Source of the DNA: an uncultured Bacilli bacterium | GTDB taxonomy: Bacteria > Bacillota_I > Bacilli_A > RF39 > UBA660 | DNA length: 44,310 nucleotides | Assembly (NCBI GenBank): GCA_947627975.1 | Contig: CANQYB010000007.1 | Location: forward strand, 1 to 44,310 | Reading direction: 5' to 3' | Shown: one piece after another, positions 32,732 to 41,376 of the stretch | Numbering within the stretch: position 1 is the first letter of the stretch | How the letters are laid out: each line of letters starts with the position of its first letter | Notes under the pieces: model-generated | Database searches by the model: none | Seen by the model: the letters and a program-made list of their open reading frames with translations, nothing else | Told to the model about the DNA's origin: nothing | Made by a program: the position numbers and the translations under genes

Positions 32732-35700
32732 ATGAAAAAAATAATGGATGGTAATGAATTTTGTTCTAAAATAGCATATAAATTTTCAAATATTTGCTCA
32801 ATTTATCCTATAACTCCTGCTTCACCAATGGCATCATGGACAGATAAATTAGCAAATTTAAAGACTCAAAATTATTTTAATTCCAGCACTAAAATTATTG
32901 AAATGCAAAGTGAGGCAGGTGCAGCAGCAGCCATGCATGGTGCTTTATTAACTGGATCTTTAACATCAACTTTTACATCAAGTCAAGGACTTCTTTTAAT
33001 GATTCCAGAAATGTATAAGATGGCTGGAGAAATGTTACCTGGTGTAATCCATGTTGCAGCTCGTAGTCTATCAACACATGCTTTGTCAATATTTGGAGAT
33101 CATCAAGACATTTATGCCACTAGACAAACTGGATTTTGTATGATTGCCTCTTCTAATGTTTTTCAAACTGGAATAATGTCTGCTGTTTGTCATTTATCAG
33201 CAATTTCTACATCACTGCCATTTTTGCATTTTTTTGATGGATTTAGAACCTCACATGAATTAAATACCATCGAATATGACGAAGACGATTATTATTCATA
33301 CTTAAAAAAATTAATTGATTATAAAAGCTTAAATGCTTATAAAAAAAGATGTCTAAATACTTCTAAAATGATTCAAAGTGGAGTATGTGAAAATGAAGAT
33401 ATTTATTTTCAAGTCGCTGAATCCAAAAATAAAGACTATGAAAAAGCAGCAGATATTGTTGCTAATTATATGAAAAAAGTTAGTAACTATTTTAATGAAG
33501 ATTTTAAACCTTTTAATTATTATGGAAAAAGCGATGCAACTAACGTAATAGTAGCAATGGGAAGTGTTTGCGATACTATTAAACAAGTAATTAAAGATTT
33601 AAATAATGAAGGAAAAAAAGTAGGTTTAGTTGAAGTTCACTTATATCGCCCATTTAGTAAAAAATATTTAAATGATATAATTCCCAAAACTGTAAAAAAT
33701 ATTGCTGTTCTTGACAGAACTAAAGAGCAAGGTAGTGTTGGTGAACCACTTTATTTAGATGTTCTTGCCTCTGTTTCTAAAGAAATAAATGTTGTTGGGG
33801 GAAGATATGGTTTATCATCTAAAAATACAACACCAGCTGATATCAAAAGTATTTTTAGTATGCTTGAAAAAAAATTACAAAATAATTTTACTATATCTAT
33901 TTATGATGATGTTACTAACTTATCATTACCTACTGAAAAATATTTTCCAAATTTAAGAACTACAGAATTAAAAATATATGGATATGGTTCAGATGGTATG
34001 GTTAGTGCATCAAAAGATTTACTTAAAATAGAAAGTGAAATAAATGATTACTATGTTCAAGGATATTTTCAATATGATTCTAAAAAATCAGGTGGAGTAA
34101 CTTTAAGTCATCTAAGAATTTCGGATAAAAAAATTGATGCTCCTTATTACGTTACAGATCCAAGTATAATTTCTGTTTCTAGAGCGTCCTATTTAAATAA
34201 ATATAATATTGTTGAAGAATTGTGTTTCAATGGTAATTTATTAATCAATACCCAAATGAATGAAACTGAATTAGATAAATATTTAAATAATGATGTAAAA
34301 AAAATTATTAAAGAAAGAGATATAAATTTATATTTAATTGACGCCTCAAAAATTGCATATGAAAATAATTTAAATAATAAAATAAGTATTATTATGGAAG
34401 CTTGTATTTTAAAAATATTAAAAGTAATGAATTTTAATAATATTTTAATTAAAAATATAGAAGAAAAATTTAAAAATAAAGGGAATGATATTATTAATTT
34501 TAATATTAATGCTTTTAAAAAAGGTCTTAATGTGTTAAAAAAAATTAATAATAATTTTAATATTAAAGAGGAAGATAAAAAATATCAAAGAAAAAATATT
34601 TTTGATATGATTGAAAATAGATGTGGAGATTTATTAAAAGTTAGCGATGTTTTATGCTTAAAAAAAGGCCAAGTTATTGGTGGCCTTTCAAAATTAGAAA
34701 AAAGAGACTTATATGATAATTTTCCTGTTTGGAATAAAGAAAAATGTATACAATGTATGCAATGTTCTTTAGTTTGTCCTCATGCTGTCATTAGACCATT
34801 TGTCGTAGATAATAAAAACAAATATGCTCCAAATGGCAAAGATTTGCTTACTGACAAAAATCAAAAATTTATAATTGGAATTTCTAAAAAAGATTGTACT
34901 AATTGTGGTTTATGTATTAAAACTTGCCCAACACATGCATTAAGCATGGGAAATGTTTATGATGATGAAATGATTAATTATTTATTTAACAATTACGAAA
35001 ATAAAAAAATATATGATAAATATACAATTAAAGGTAGTCAAATGCTAAAACCTAAATTTGAATTTGCTCCTTCATGCGCTGGTTGTGGAGAGACAGCTTA
35101 CATAAAACTTTTAACTCAATTACTTCAAGATAGATTAATCATTGCTAATGCAACAGGATGTTCATCAATTTATGGTGGTTCCATTCCTTGTACTCCTTAC
35201 TCAGTTTCTTGGGCTACTTCCTTATTTGAAGATAATGCTGAATTTGGTTTAGGTATGAAAATTTCGCGAAATAATATTCGAAAAAGAATTGAAAATATCA
35301 TGAAAAAAAATATGGATAAAGTTGATGAAACAACTCAAAAACTATTTAAATTATGGATTGAAAATCAAAATGATTTTGAAATAACTAAAAAAATTAAAAG
35401 CGAAATTAGTAATTACAATATTCCCAAAGAACTAGAAGATTTAAAAGATTTTTTAGAAGCAGAAAGTATATGGTGCATAGGTGGAGATGGTTGGGCCTAT
35501 GATATTGGATTTAGTGGTATTGACCATGTTTTATCTAGTAATGAAAATATTAATATTCTAATACTTGATACAGAAGTTTATTCAAATACAGGTGGACAAG
35601 CAAGTAAGTCTAGTCATCAAGGTCAAGTTTGTGAATTTACCAATTTAGGAAAAACAACTCCTAAAAAAGACTTGTTTAAAATTTCCATGTGTTATGATAA

Positions 35701-36100
35701 TGTTTATGTTGCTTTAGTAAGTTTAAAAGCTAATTTCAACCAAACGTTAAATGCTTTTAAAGAAGCTATTAACCATAATGGACCTTCCATAATTATTGCT
35801 TATAGTCCTTGTATAGAAATGGGAATTAAAGGAGGTCTTTCCAATTCTATTGATGAAGAAAAACTGGCTGTTGAATGTGGATATATTCAACTTAAACGAT
35901 ATGATCCTAAAACTAACCAATTAACAATAGATTCCAAAGAACCAAATTACGATTTATACGACCAATTTTTAGATAATGAAATTCGTTATTCATCTTTAAA
36001 ATTAAAAGATGAAAATTACGCCAAAAATATATTAAATATAAATAAATTAAATGCTAAAAAAAGAAATGATTATTATATTAATCTTTCTAAGAAAAATTAA
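32732..36100 (+). CDS. nifJ: Pyruvate:ferredoxin oxidoreductase, single-chain
   Basis: A 1122-residue enzyme: pyruvate + CoA + oxidised ferredoxin to acetyl-CoA + CO2. All domains are in order: the N-terminal domain with SIYPITPASPM (about 20-30) and EMQSEAGAAAAMHGA, the gamma domain with IYGYGSDGMV (about 420), an EKR segment, two ferredoxin-type clusters (CIQCMQCSLVCP about 671-682 and CTNCGLCIKTCP about 722-733), CAGCGE near 785 for the proximal cluster, and the thiamine diphosphate site GGDGWAYDIG (about 915-924) with YSNTGGQASKSS. It is the anaerobic pyruvate route, with the ferredoxin at 5452 as a likely acceptor. Confidence 0.97.
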   Translation: MKKIMDGNEFCSKIAYKFSNICSIYPITPASPMASWTDKLANLKTQNYFNSSTKIIEMQSEAGAAAAMHGALLTGSLTSTFTSSQGLLLMIPEMYKMAGEMLPGVIHVAARSLSTHALSIFGDHQDIYATRQTGFCMIASSNVFQTGIMSAVCHLSAISTSLPFLHFFDGFRTSHELNTIEYDEDDYYSYLKKLIDYKSLNAYKKRCLNTSKMIQSGVCENEDIYFQVAESKNKDYEKAADIVANYMKKVSNYFNEDFKPFNYYGKSDATNVIVAMGSVCDTIKQVIKDLNNEGKKVGLVEVHLYRPFSKKYLNDIIPKTVKNIAVLDRTKEQGSVGEPLYLDVLASVSKEINVVGGRYGLSSKNTTPADIKSIFSMLEKKLQNNFTISIYDDVTNLSLPTEKYFPNLRTTELKIYGYGSDGMVSASKDLLKIESEINDYYVQGYFQYDSKKSGGVTLSHLRISDKKIDAPYYVTDPSIISVSRASYLNKYNIVEELCFNGNLLINTQMNETELDKYLNNDVKKIIKERDINLYLIDASKIAYENNLNNKISIIMEACILKILKVMNFNNILIKNIEEKFKNKGNDIINFNINAFKKGLNVLKKINNNFNIKEEDKKYQRKNIFDMIENRCGDLLKVSDVLCLKKGQVIGGLSKLEKRDLYDNFPVWNKEKCIQCMQCSLVCPHAVIRPFVVDNKNKYAPNGKDLLTDKNQKFIIGISKKDCTNCGLCIKTCPTHALSMGNVYDDEMINYLFNNYENKKIYDKYTIKGSQMLKPKFEFAPSCAGCGETAYIKLLTQLLQDRLIIANATGCSSIYGGSIPCTPYSVSWATSLFEDNAEFGLGMKISRNNIRKRIENIMKKNMDKVDETTQKLFKLWIENQNDFEITKKIKSEISNYNIPKELEDLKDFLEAESIWCIGGDGWAYDIGFSGIDHVLSSNENINILILDTEVYSNTGGQASKSSHQGQVCEFTNLGKTTPKKDLFKISMCYDNVYVALVSLKANFNQTLNAFKEAINHNGPSIIIAYSPCIEMGIKGGLSNSIDEEKLAVECGYIQLKRYDPKTNQLTIDSKEPNYDLYDQFLDNEIRYSSLKLKDENYAKNILNINKLNAKKRNDYYINLSKKN

Positions 36101-36112
36101 AAAAAATAAAAT

Positions 36113-36150
36113 AAAAAAACGAGACCGAATCTTTGAAAGATTTCGGTCTC
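36113..36150 (-). terminator. Terminator of the small RNA
   Basis: A 12-bp-class stem with GAGACCGAA and TTCGGTCTC arms (36121-36150) is followed on the minus strand by G and seven T residues, then more T-rich DNA. On the plus strand the bases after the hairpin (TTAAAAGA) are a poor T-run, so the signal is oriented for the minus strand. It may also slow plus-strand read-through from nifJ. Confidence 0.85.
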
Positions 36151-36217
36151 TTAAAAGAATAAAAAGGGGTTGGCTAGTGTGATACTAGCACCAATTCGCC
36201 AATAAGTGAATTGGTAT
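36113..36217 (-). ncRNA. Small RNA gene between nifJ and recG, own promoter and terminator
   Basis: On the strand opposite nifJ and recG a consensus promoter is followed by about 105 bases that end in a strong intrinsic terminator. The predicted RNA has hairpin 1 (ACCAATTC/GAATTGGT, 36190-36215), hairpin 2 directly stacked on it (GCTAGT/ACTAGC, 36173-36189), an unpaired pyrimidine stretch CCAACCCCTTTTTATTC, and terminator hairpin 3. No reading frame with a ribosome site is seen. The C-rich unpaired stretch is typical of trans-acting Firmicutes small RNAs that mask Shine-Dalgarno sequences. The gene is inferred from these signals; I do not recognise the RNA family. Confidence 0.7.
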
Positions 36218-36222
36218 GACAT

Positions 36223-36251
36223 ATACTAATAGAAAAGTTCTTTTTTGTCAA
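36223..36251 (-). promoter_or_regulatory. Promoter of the small RNA
   Basis: TTGACA (36246-36251), a perfect -35 box, and TAGTAT (36223-36228) are 17 bases apart on the minus strand. It faces away from recG, and no protein gene lies downstream of it on that strand, only the hairpin series and the terminator. Confidence 0.8.
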
Positions 36252-36294
36252 CACTTTTTTTAAAAAAATTTAAAAAAAATTTGAGGTGAAATAA

Positions 36295-38283
36295 ATGCTA
36301 TTAAAAGATATTAAAAATATTGGCCCCAAAAATGAAAAATTGCTTAATCAATTAAACATATATAATTTTAATGATTTATTAACTTACTACCCTTACAAAT
36401 ATCAAATATTACAAATCACCCCATTAAGTGAAGATAATATTTGTATTATAAATGCTAAAGTTATGACTACACCGATTATTAGATATATTAAAAAAAATTT
36501 AAATAGCATTAAATTTAAAATAAGTTACAAATCATTAATTATAGATGTCATAATTTTTAATCGAGCATTTTTAAAAAATAATTTAAAAATTTCAAACGAT
36601 ATTTTATTAATTGGTAAATATAATAAACATAAAAATCAATTTGTTGCAAATGATATTAAATTTTATAATTTAAATAAAACAGAATTAATAGCTAAATATC
36701 ATTTAATTAGAGGACTTAAAAACACAACTTTAAAAAAAATTATTGAAAATGCTTTAAAAGAAAATTTTACCTTAACAGACTTTATCCCACAAAATTATAA
36801 TGACAAATATAATTTTATTGATAAAAATGATGCTATCAAATATATACATATTCCAAAAAATTTAGATGAAATAAAAAAAGCTAAACTTAAATTAATATAT
36901 GAAGAATTATTTATATTTTCTTTCAAAATTAATTATTTAAAAATGTTAAAAACTAAAGAAAATAATTCTTTAAAGAGAATAAATGTTGAAGATCAAATAA
37001 ATAAATTTATTAAAAAATTACCTTATGAATTAACAGATGATCAAATAAAATCAGTTAATGATATTTTAAACGATTTTAAAAATCCCAGAAGAATGAACAG
37101 ATTGCTTTTAGGTGATGTCGGTAGTGGAAAAACTATTGTTTCAGTAATTGCTTTATATGCAAATTATTTATCAAATTATCAAGGAGTATTAATGGCTCCA
37201 ACTGAAGTTTTGACTATCCAGCATTATACTAATATAAAAGAAATATTAAAAAAATATGATATTAGTATTGAAATACTTTCAGGAAGTATGACTAAAAAAG
37301 AAAAAGAAAATATTTTACAGAGATTAAAAAATAATGAAATAGATATAATTATCAGTACTCATTCCATTATTAGTGATAATGTTAAATTTAATAATTTAGG
37401 TTTGGTAATAACTGATGAACAACATAGATTTGGAGTAAATCAACGAAAAAATTTACAAAATAAAGGGCTTCATCCTGACGTACTTTATTTATCAGCTACA
37501 CCAATACCTAGAACTTATGCTCTTACTTTATATGGAGACATGGATATTTCAATAATTAAAACTAAACCAAAAAATAGAATTCCTGTTAAAACCTATTTTA
37601 AATCTGAAAAACAAATAAAAGAAGTTTTGTTAAAAATATATGAAAACATAAAAAATCAACATCAAATTTATGTTGTATCTCCCGCAATTGATAGTGAAGA
37701 TAATGATGAATTAAATGATGTTAAAAAATTAAAAGAAAAATTTACTAAAGCCTTTCAAAACAAAATAAGAATTGAAATTCTACATAGCAAAATAAAAGCT
37801 AAAGAAAAAGAAGCAATTATGAATGATTTTAAACAAAATAAAATCCAAATATTAATATCTACAACAGTAATTGAAGTAGGAATTGATAATCCTAATGCTA
37901 CAATGATGATTATATTTAACGCTGAAAGATTTGGATTAGCTACTTTGCATCAACTTAGAGGTCGAGTTGGAAGAGGAAATTTTGAATCTAGTTGTTATTT
38001 AATTTCCAATAAAGAAACGGAAAGATTAAAAATAATGACTGAAAGTAATGATGGATTTTATATTGCGGAAAAAGATTATGAACTTCGTGGAGAAGGAGAT
38101 ATATTTGGGGAAAAACAAAGTGGAGATATGGTATTTAAATTAGCCGACTTAAAAAGGGATTATAAAATATTATTACAAGCCAAAAAAGATAGTCAAGATT
38201 TTATTGAAAAAAATATTGATAATAATTTTAAATATTATTATAATTATCAAAAAATAATAAAAGAAATAAATTTTTTAAATTAA
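36295..38283 (+). CDS. recG: ATP-dependent DNA helicase RecG
   Basis: A 662-residue helicase that remodels stalled replication forks and recombination intermediates. An N-terminal wedge (OB) domain spans about residues 55-150. Helicase motifs follow: GDVGSGKT (about 273-280), TDEQHRFG (about 372-379), SATPIPRT (about 400-407), ISTTVIEVGIDNPNA (about 522-536) and LRGRVGRG. The length is close to the Firmicutes norm of about 680. The ATG follows GAGGTGA. A 9-bp inverted repeat (TTAACATAA at 38280-38288 with 38308-38316) follows the stop but lacks a T-run. Confidence 0.97.
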   Translation: MLLKDIKNIGPKNEKLLNQLNIYNFNDLLTYYPYKYQILQITPLSEDNICIINAKVMTTPIIRYIKKNLNSIKFKISYKSLIIDVIIFNRAFLKNNLKISNDILLIGKYNKHKNQFVANDIKFYNLNKTELIAKYHLIRGLKNTTLKKIIENALKENFTLTDFIPQNYNDKYNFIDKNDAIKYIHIPKNLDEIKKAKLKLIYEELFIFSFKINYLKMLKTKENNSLKRINVEDQINKFIKKLPYELTDDQIKSVNDILNDFKNPRRMNRLLLGDVGSGKTIVSVIALYANYLSNYQGVLMAPTEVLTIQHYTNIKEILKKYDISIEILSGSMTKKEKENILQRLKNNEIDIIISTHSIISDNVKFNNLGLVITDEQHRFGVNQRKNLQNKGLHPDVLYLSATPIPRTYALTLYGDMDISIIKTKPKNRIPVKTYFKSEKQIKEVLLKIYENIKNQHQIYVVSPAIDSEDNDELNDVKKLKEKFTKAFQNKIRIEILHSKIKAKEKEAIMNDFKQNKIQILISTTVIEVGIDNPNATMMIIFNAERFGLATLHQLRGRVGRGNFESSCYLISNKETERLKIMTESNDGFYIAEKDYELRGEGDIFGEKQSGDMVFKLADLKRDYKILLQAKKDSQDFIEKNIDNNFKYYYNYQKIIKEINFLN

Positions 38284-38345
38284 CATAATCTTTATATTTT
38301 TAACTATTTATGTTAATATTATTTATAGAATAAGAAGGTGTGGCT

Positions 38346-40760
38346 ATGTTAGATGAACATTTTAAAATTGACATTAGTAATTCTAAATCATCAGATTCTA
38401 TAATATTTAAAGGTAAAAAATATCGCATAACAATTTTAAGTGAAATGTTAATTAGATTTGAATATAATGAGAATGGTGATTTTGAAGATAGACCAACTGA
38501 ATTTGCACGAAATAGAAATTTTGAAACTCCAAAAATGGAAGTTAAAGAAGATAATAATTATTTACAAATAACTACATCTTTTTTTACTTTACAATATCAT
38601 AAAGAAAAACCATTTACGGGAACTAAAATTGCTCCAGATAGTAATTTACGAGTTTCTTTAAACGGAACTGAAAAAGTTTGGTATTTTAATCATCCTGAAG
38701 TTAGAAATTTTCTAGGCACTAGTATTTCTCTTGATGATGATGCAAAATTAAATTTACAAAAAGGATTATATTCGATGGATGGTTTTGCATCAATAGATGA
38801 TAGTAAGAGTTTTGTTTTTGAAGATGATAGTTTTTTAAATATTAGAAAAAATAATATAGTTGATACTTATTTATTTATATATAGAAGAGATTTTGGATTA
38901 TGTTTGAAAAATTATTTTAAGTTAACTGGAAATCCCAGTTTAATTCCTAGATATGCATTAGGTATATGGTGGTTTAAAAATGAAAAATATAGCGATGAGG
39001 ACATAATTAAGTTAATTAATAAATTTAATAAAGAAGAAATTCCTATATCTATTTTATTATTAGGCGAATACTGGCACGAACAGAAATTAGTAAATAAAAA
39101 ACTAGTTAAAACTGGTTTTACATTTAATAATACTTTAATTTCTAATCCCCAAAATACTATTAAATATTTACATGAAAGAGGCATACGAGTTGGTTTGAAT
39201 ATTAATCCTAAAGAAGGAATTTTACCAACTGAAAAACATTATGATGAATTTAAATCAGATTTAAATTTAGAAAAAAATGTTATTGTTCCATTTAATGCAT
39301 TTGATCGAAATTTTCTTTATGCTTATTTTAAAGATATTATTAAACCATTAGATGATGTAGGAATAGATTTTTATTGGATAGATTATTTTGATAAATCAAA
39401 ACCTTACAATTTAAGATTATTAAATCATTATCATTACATGAATTCTAAAAAAGAAGACAAAAGAGGCATGATACTTTCGCGTAATAGTCTAGTTGCTTCA
39501 CACCGATATCCTATTCACTATTCTGGCCAAACTACAGTAAGCTGGGAAACTTTAAAAAAATTACCATTTTTTAATTCCACTTCTGCAAATATTGGTATAA
39601 CTTGGTGGAGTCATGATATTGGAGGTTACAAATATGGGACTGAAGATGAAGAACTTTATAGAAGATATGTTCAACTAGGTACATTTAGTCCAATTTTTAG
39701 ATTTTCATCATCAGAAGGAAAATATTATAAAAGAGAGCCTTGGAAATGGGAAGTTAAAACTTTAAGTATAGTTGCAGAATATTGTAAATTACGCCATAAA
39801 TTAATTCCCTATTTATATTCTGAAGCTTATAAATATTATAAAAATGGAAATCCTCTTATTTTGCCACTTTATTATACTTATCCCAAAATTTATGATGAAC
39901 CAATATACAAAAATGAATATTTTTTTGGAAGTGAACTATTTGTTTGTCCAATAACTAGTCCTAAAGATGAGGTAATGAAACGAAGTGTAGAACATATTTT
40001 TTTACCAACTGGAACATGGTATGATTTTAAAAGTGGAAAAAAATATCCTGGGGGAAAACGTTATGTTACATTTTTCAAAGATGAAGATTATCCCGTTTTT
40101 GCCAAAAGTGGATCTATAATTCCTCTTGCTATACTTAATAAAAATAGAAACTTAACATCACCTCCTGAAAATATGGAAATTCATATATTTCCAGGTAGTA
40201 GTAATACTTATAATCTTTATGAAGATGATGGAGTATCCTCTCTTTATGAACATGGGTATTATATTACCTCTAAAATCGAATATACTTATGAAGAAAATCA
40301 ATTTTCTTTAATTATTAAACCAACAGATGGTAAAAGTGGGATTATACCTAATGAGAGAAACTATAAAATTATATTTAGAAATACTGGTCATATAAACAAT
40401 GTTCAAGCCTTTATAGGTGAGGAAAAAATAGAAAAAGTTAATTCTTACATAGATGATAATGATTTTATAATAGAAGTAAATAAAGTACCAACAACTAGAC
40501 AGTTAAGTATAAACTGTAAAGGTAATGTAATCGAAATAAATTCTACTAGATTAATAAATGAAGATATAGAATCAATTATAAATGATGCTAAAATTAAAAC
40601 AGAATTAAAAGTATTAATTTCTAATATTATGTTTGGTGATGAAGATATACGTAAAAAAAGAATAAAAATACGAAAGCTCAAAGTTAGAGGACTTAGTAAA
40701 GAATTTATTAAAATGTTTATAAAATTATTAGAATATATCGCTGAAATCGAACAAAATTAA
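38346..40760 (+). CDS. GH31 family glycosidase with altered acid/base position
   Basis: An 804-residue glycoside hydrolase family 31 protein. An N-terminal beta-sandwich is followed by a (beta/alpha)8 barrel starting near GIWWFKNEKYSDEDI (about 205-219). The nucleophile is Asp346 in DFYWIDYFD (341-349), and the WWSHDIGG block lies at about 420-427. The position where GH31 enzymes carry the acid/base Asp (SGD) reads SGQ, with Gln395 in YSGQTTVSWE. The C-terminal beta domains include YNLYEDDGVSSLYEHG. No signal peptide is present, so it acts inside the cell on imported sugars. The ATG at 38346 is five bases after AAGGTG. Substrate unknown. Confidence 0.88.
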   Translation: MLDEHFKIDISNSKSSDSIIFKGKKYRITILSEMLIRFEYNENGDFEDRPTEFARNRNFETPKMEVKEDNNYLQITTSFFTLQYHKEKPFTGTKIAPDSNLRVSLNGTEKVWYFNHPEVRNFLGTSISLDDDAKLNLQKGLYSMDGFASIDDSKSFVFEDDSFLNIRKNNIVDTYLFIYRRDFGLCLKNYFKLTGNPSLIPRYALGIWWFKNEKYSDEDIIKLINKFNKEEIPISILLLGEYWHEQKLVNKKLVKTGFTFNNTLISNPQNTIKYLHERGIRVGLNINPKEGILPTEKHYDEFKSDLNLEKNVIVPFNAFDRNFLYAYFKDIIKPLDDVGIDFYWIDYFDKSKPYNLRLLNHYHYMNSKKEDKRGMILSRNSLVASHRYPIHYSGQTTVSWETLKKLPFFNSTSANIGITWWSHDIGGYKYGTEDEELYRRYVQLGTFSPIFRFSSSEGKYYKREPWKWEVKTLSIVAEYCKLRHKLIPYLYSEAYKYYKNGNPLILPLYYTYPKIYDEPIYKNEYFFGSELFVCPITSPKDEVMKRSVEHIFLPTGTWYDFKSGKKYPGGKRYVTFFKDEDYPVFAKSGSIIPLAILNKNRNLTSPPENMEIHIFPGSSNTYNLYEDDGVSSLYEHGYYITSKIEYTYEENQFSLIIKPTDGKSGIIPNERNYKIIFRNTGHINNVQAFIGEEKIEKVNSYIDDNDFIIEVNKVPTTRQLSINCKGNVIEINSTRLINEDIESIINDAKIKTELKVLISNIMFGDEDIRKKRIKIRKLKVRGLSKEFIKMFIKLLEYIAEIEQN

Positions 40761-40773
40761 ATTGTATAAAATT

Positions 40774-40833
40774 AAAAAAACTTAGATTATGAAGTCTACT
40801 TATAAAATAGTAAATTCATATCTAAGTTTTTTT
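40774..40833. terminator. Bidirectional terminator between the GH31 and Hsp20 genes
   Basis: A long imperfect stem (ACTTAGAT-ATGAA with TTCATATCTAAGT) is flanked by seven A residues on one side and seven T residues on the other, so it can end both the plus-strand GH31 gene and the minus-strand Hsp20 gene. Confidence 0.88.
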
Positions 40834-40840
40834 ATTTATT

Positions 40841-41233
40841 TTATTTTATTTCAATTACATTTTTGTTTTTAGTTTCTTCTTTTTTAGGAATAACAATTTT
40901 TAACATTCCATTTTTAAATTCAGCATCAATATTTTCAGCATCCAAATCACCTAAATAAAATGATCTTTCAAATTTTCCATAACTTCTTTCACGACGAATA
41001 TAATTTTTCTTTTCATCTTTATCAACTTGTTCTTCATTTTTTTGAGCTGAAATTTTTATATAACCATCTTTAGTTTCAACAGTTATATCTTCCTTGTTAA
41101 ATCCTGGAATGTCCATTTCAATATGATAATCTCCATTTTTTTCATAAATATCACATTTCATATTATTGTTTTTCACAGTAAACATATCATCAAAAATGTC
41201 ATCTAAATAAAATTTTCTTGGGATTAAATCCAT
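40841..41233 (-). CDS. Small heat shock protein, Hsp20 family
   Basis: A 130-residue Hsp20 chaperone that holds unfolding proteins. The alpha-crystallin domain spans about 25-118, with MDIPGFNKEDITVETKDG (40-57), RERSYGKFERSFYLGD and the end motif NGMLKIVIPKK. A short C-terminal I-x-I-like tail (VIEIK) may mediate oligomerisation. Transcription runs from a TTGACA/TATAAC promoter placed in and beside a CIRCE operator, so HrcA control is expected. Confidence 0.95.
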   Translation of the reverse strand: MDLIPRKFYLDDIFDDMFTVKNNNMKCDIYEKNGDYHIEMDIPGFNKEDITVETKDGYIKISAQKNEEQVDKDEKKNYIRRERSYGKFERSFYLGDLDAENIDAEFKNGMLKIVIPKKEETKNKNVIEIK

Positions 41234-41257
41234 ATTATATCCTTCCTTTCAATATAT

Positions 41258-41286
41258 GTTATAACACATATATTAGCACTTGTCAA
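41258..41286 (-). promoter_or_regulatory. Sigma-A promoter of hsp20
   Basis: TTGACA (41281-41286) and TATAAC (41258-41263) on the minus strand are 17 bases apart. The -35 box lies in the spacer and inner edge of the CIRCE repeat, so bound repressor would block polymerase. Confidence 0.8.
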
Positions 41287-41299
41287 GCATAAGTGCTAA
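41273..41299 (-). promoter_or_regulatory. CIRCE operator (HrcA site)
   Basis: TTAGCACTT, nine bases, AAGTGCTAA: a perfect 9-9-9 inverted repeat that matches the CIRCE consensus except for the innermost base of each arm (T/A for C/G), changed symmetrically. It overlaps the hsp20 promoter. Confidence 0.93.
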
Positions 41300-41376
41300 T
41301 ATACTATTATTATATACATTAAAGATAAAAATATACATTTAAAATAATTTTTATGCAATTATTTTACTATTATATC

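Noticed and set aside
36101-36294. Reading the nifJ-recG hairpins as a plus-strand riboswitch of recG
   Set aside because: On the plus strand no promoter precedes them and the terminator-like hairpin lacks a T-run, while the minus strand has a full promoter-terminator set.
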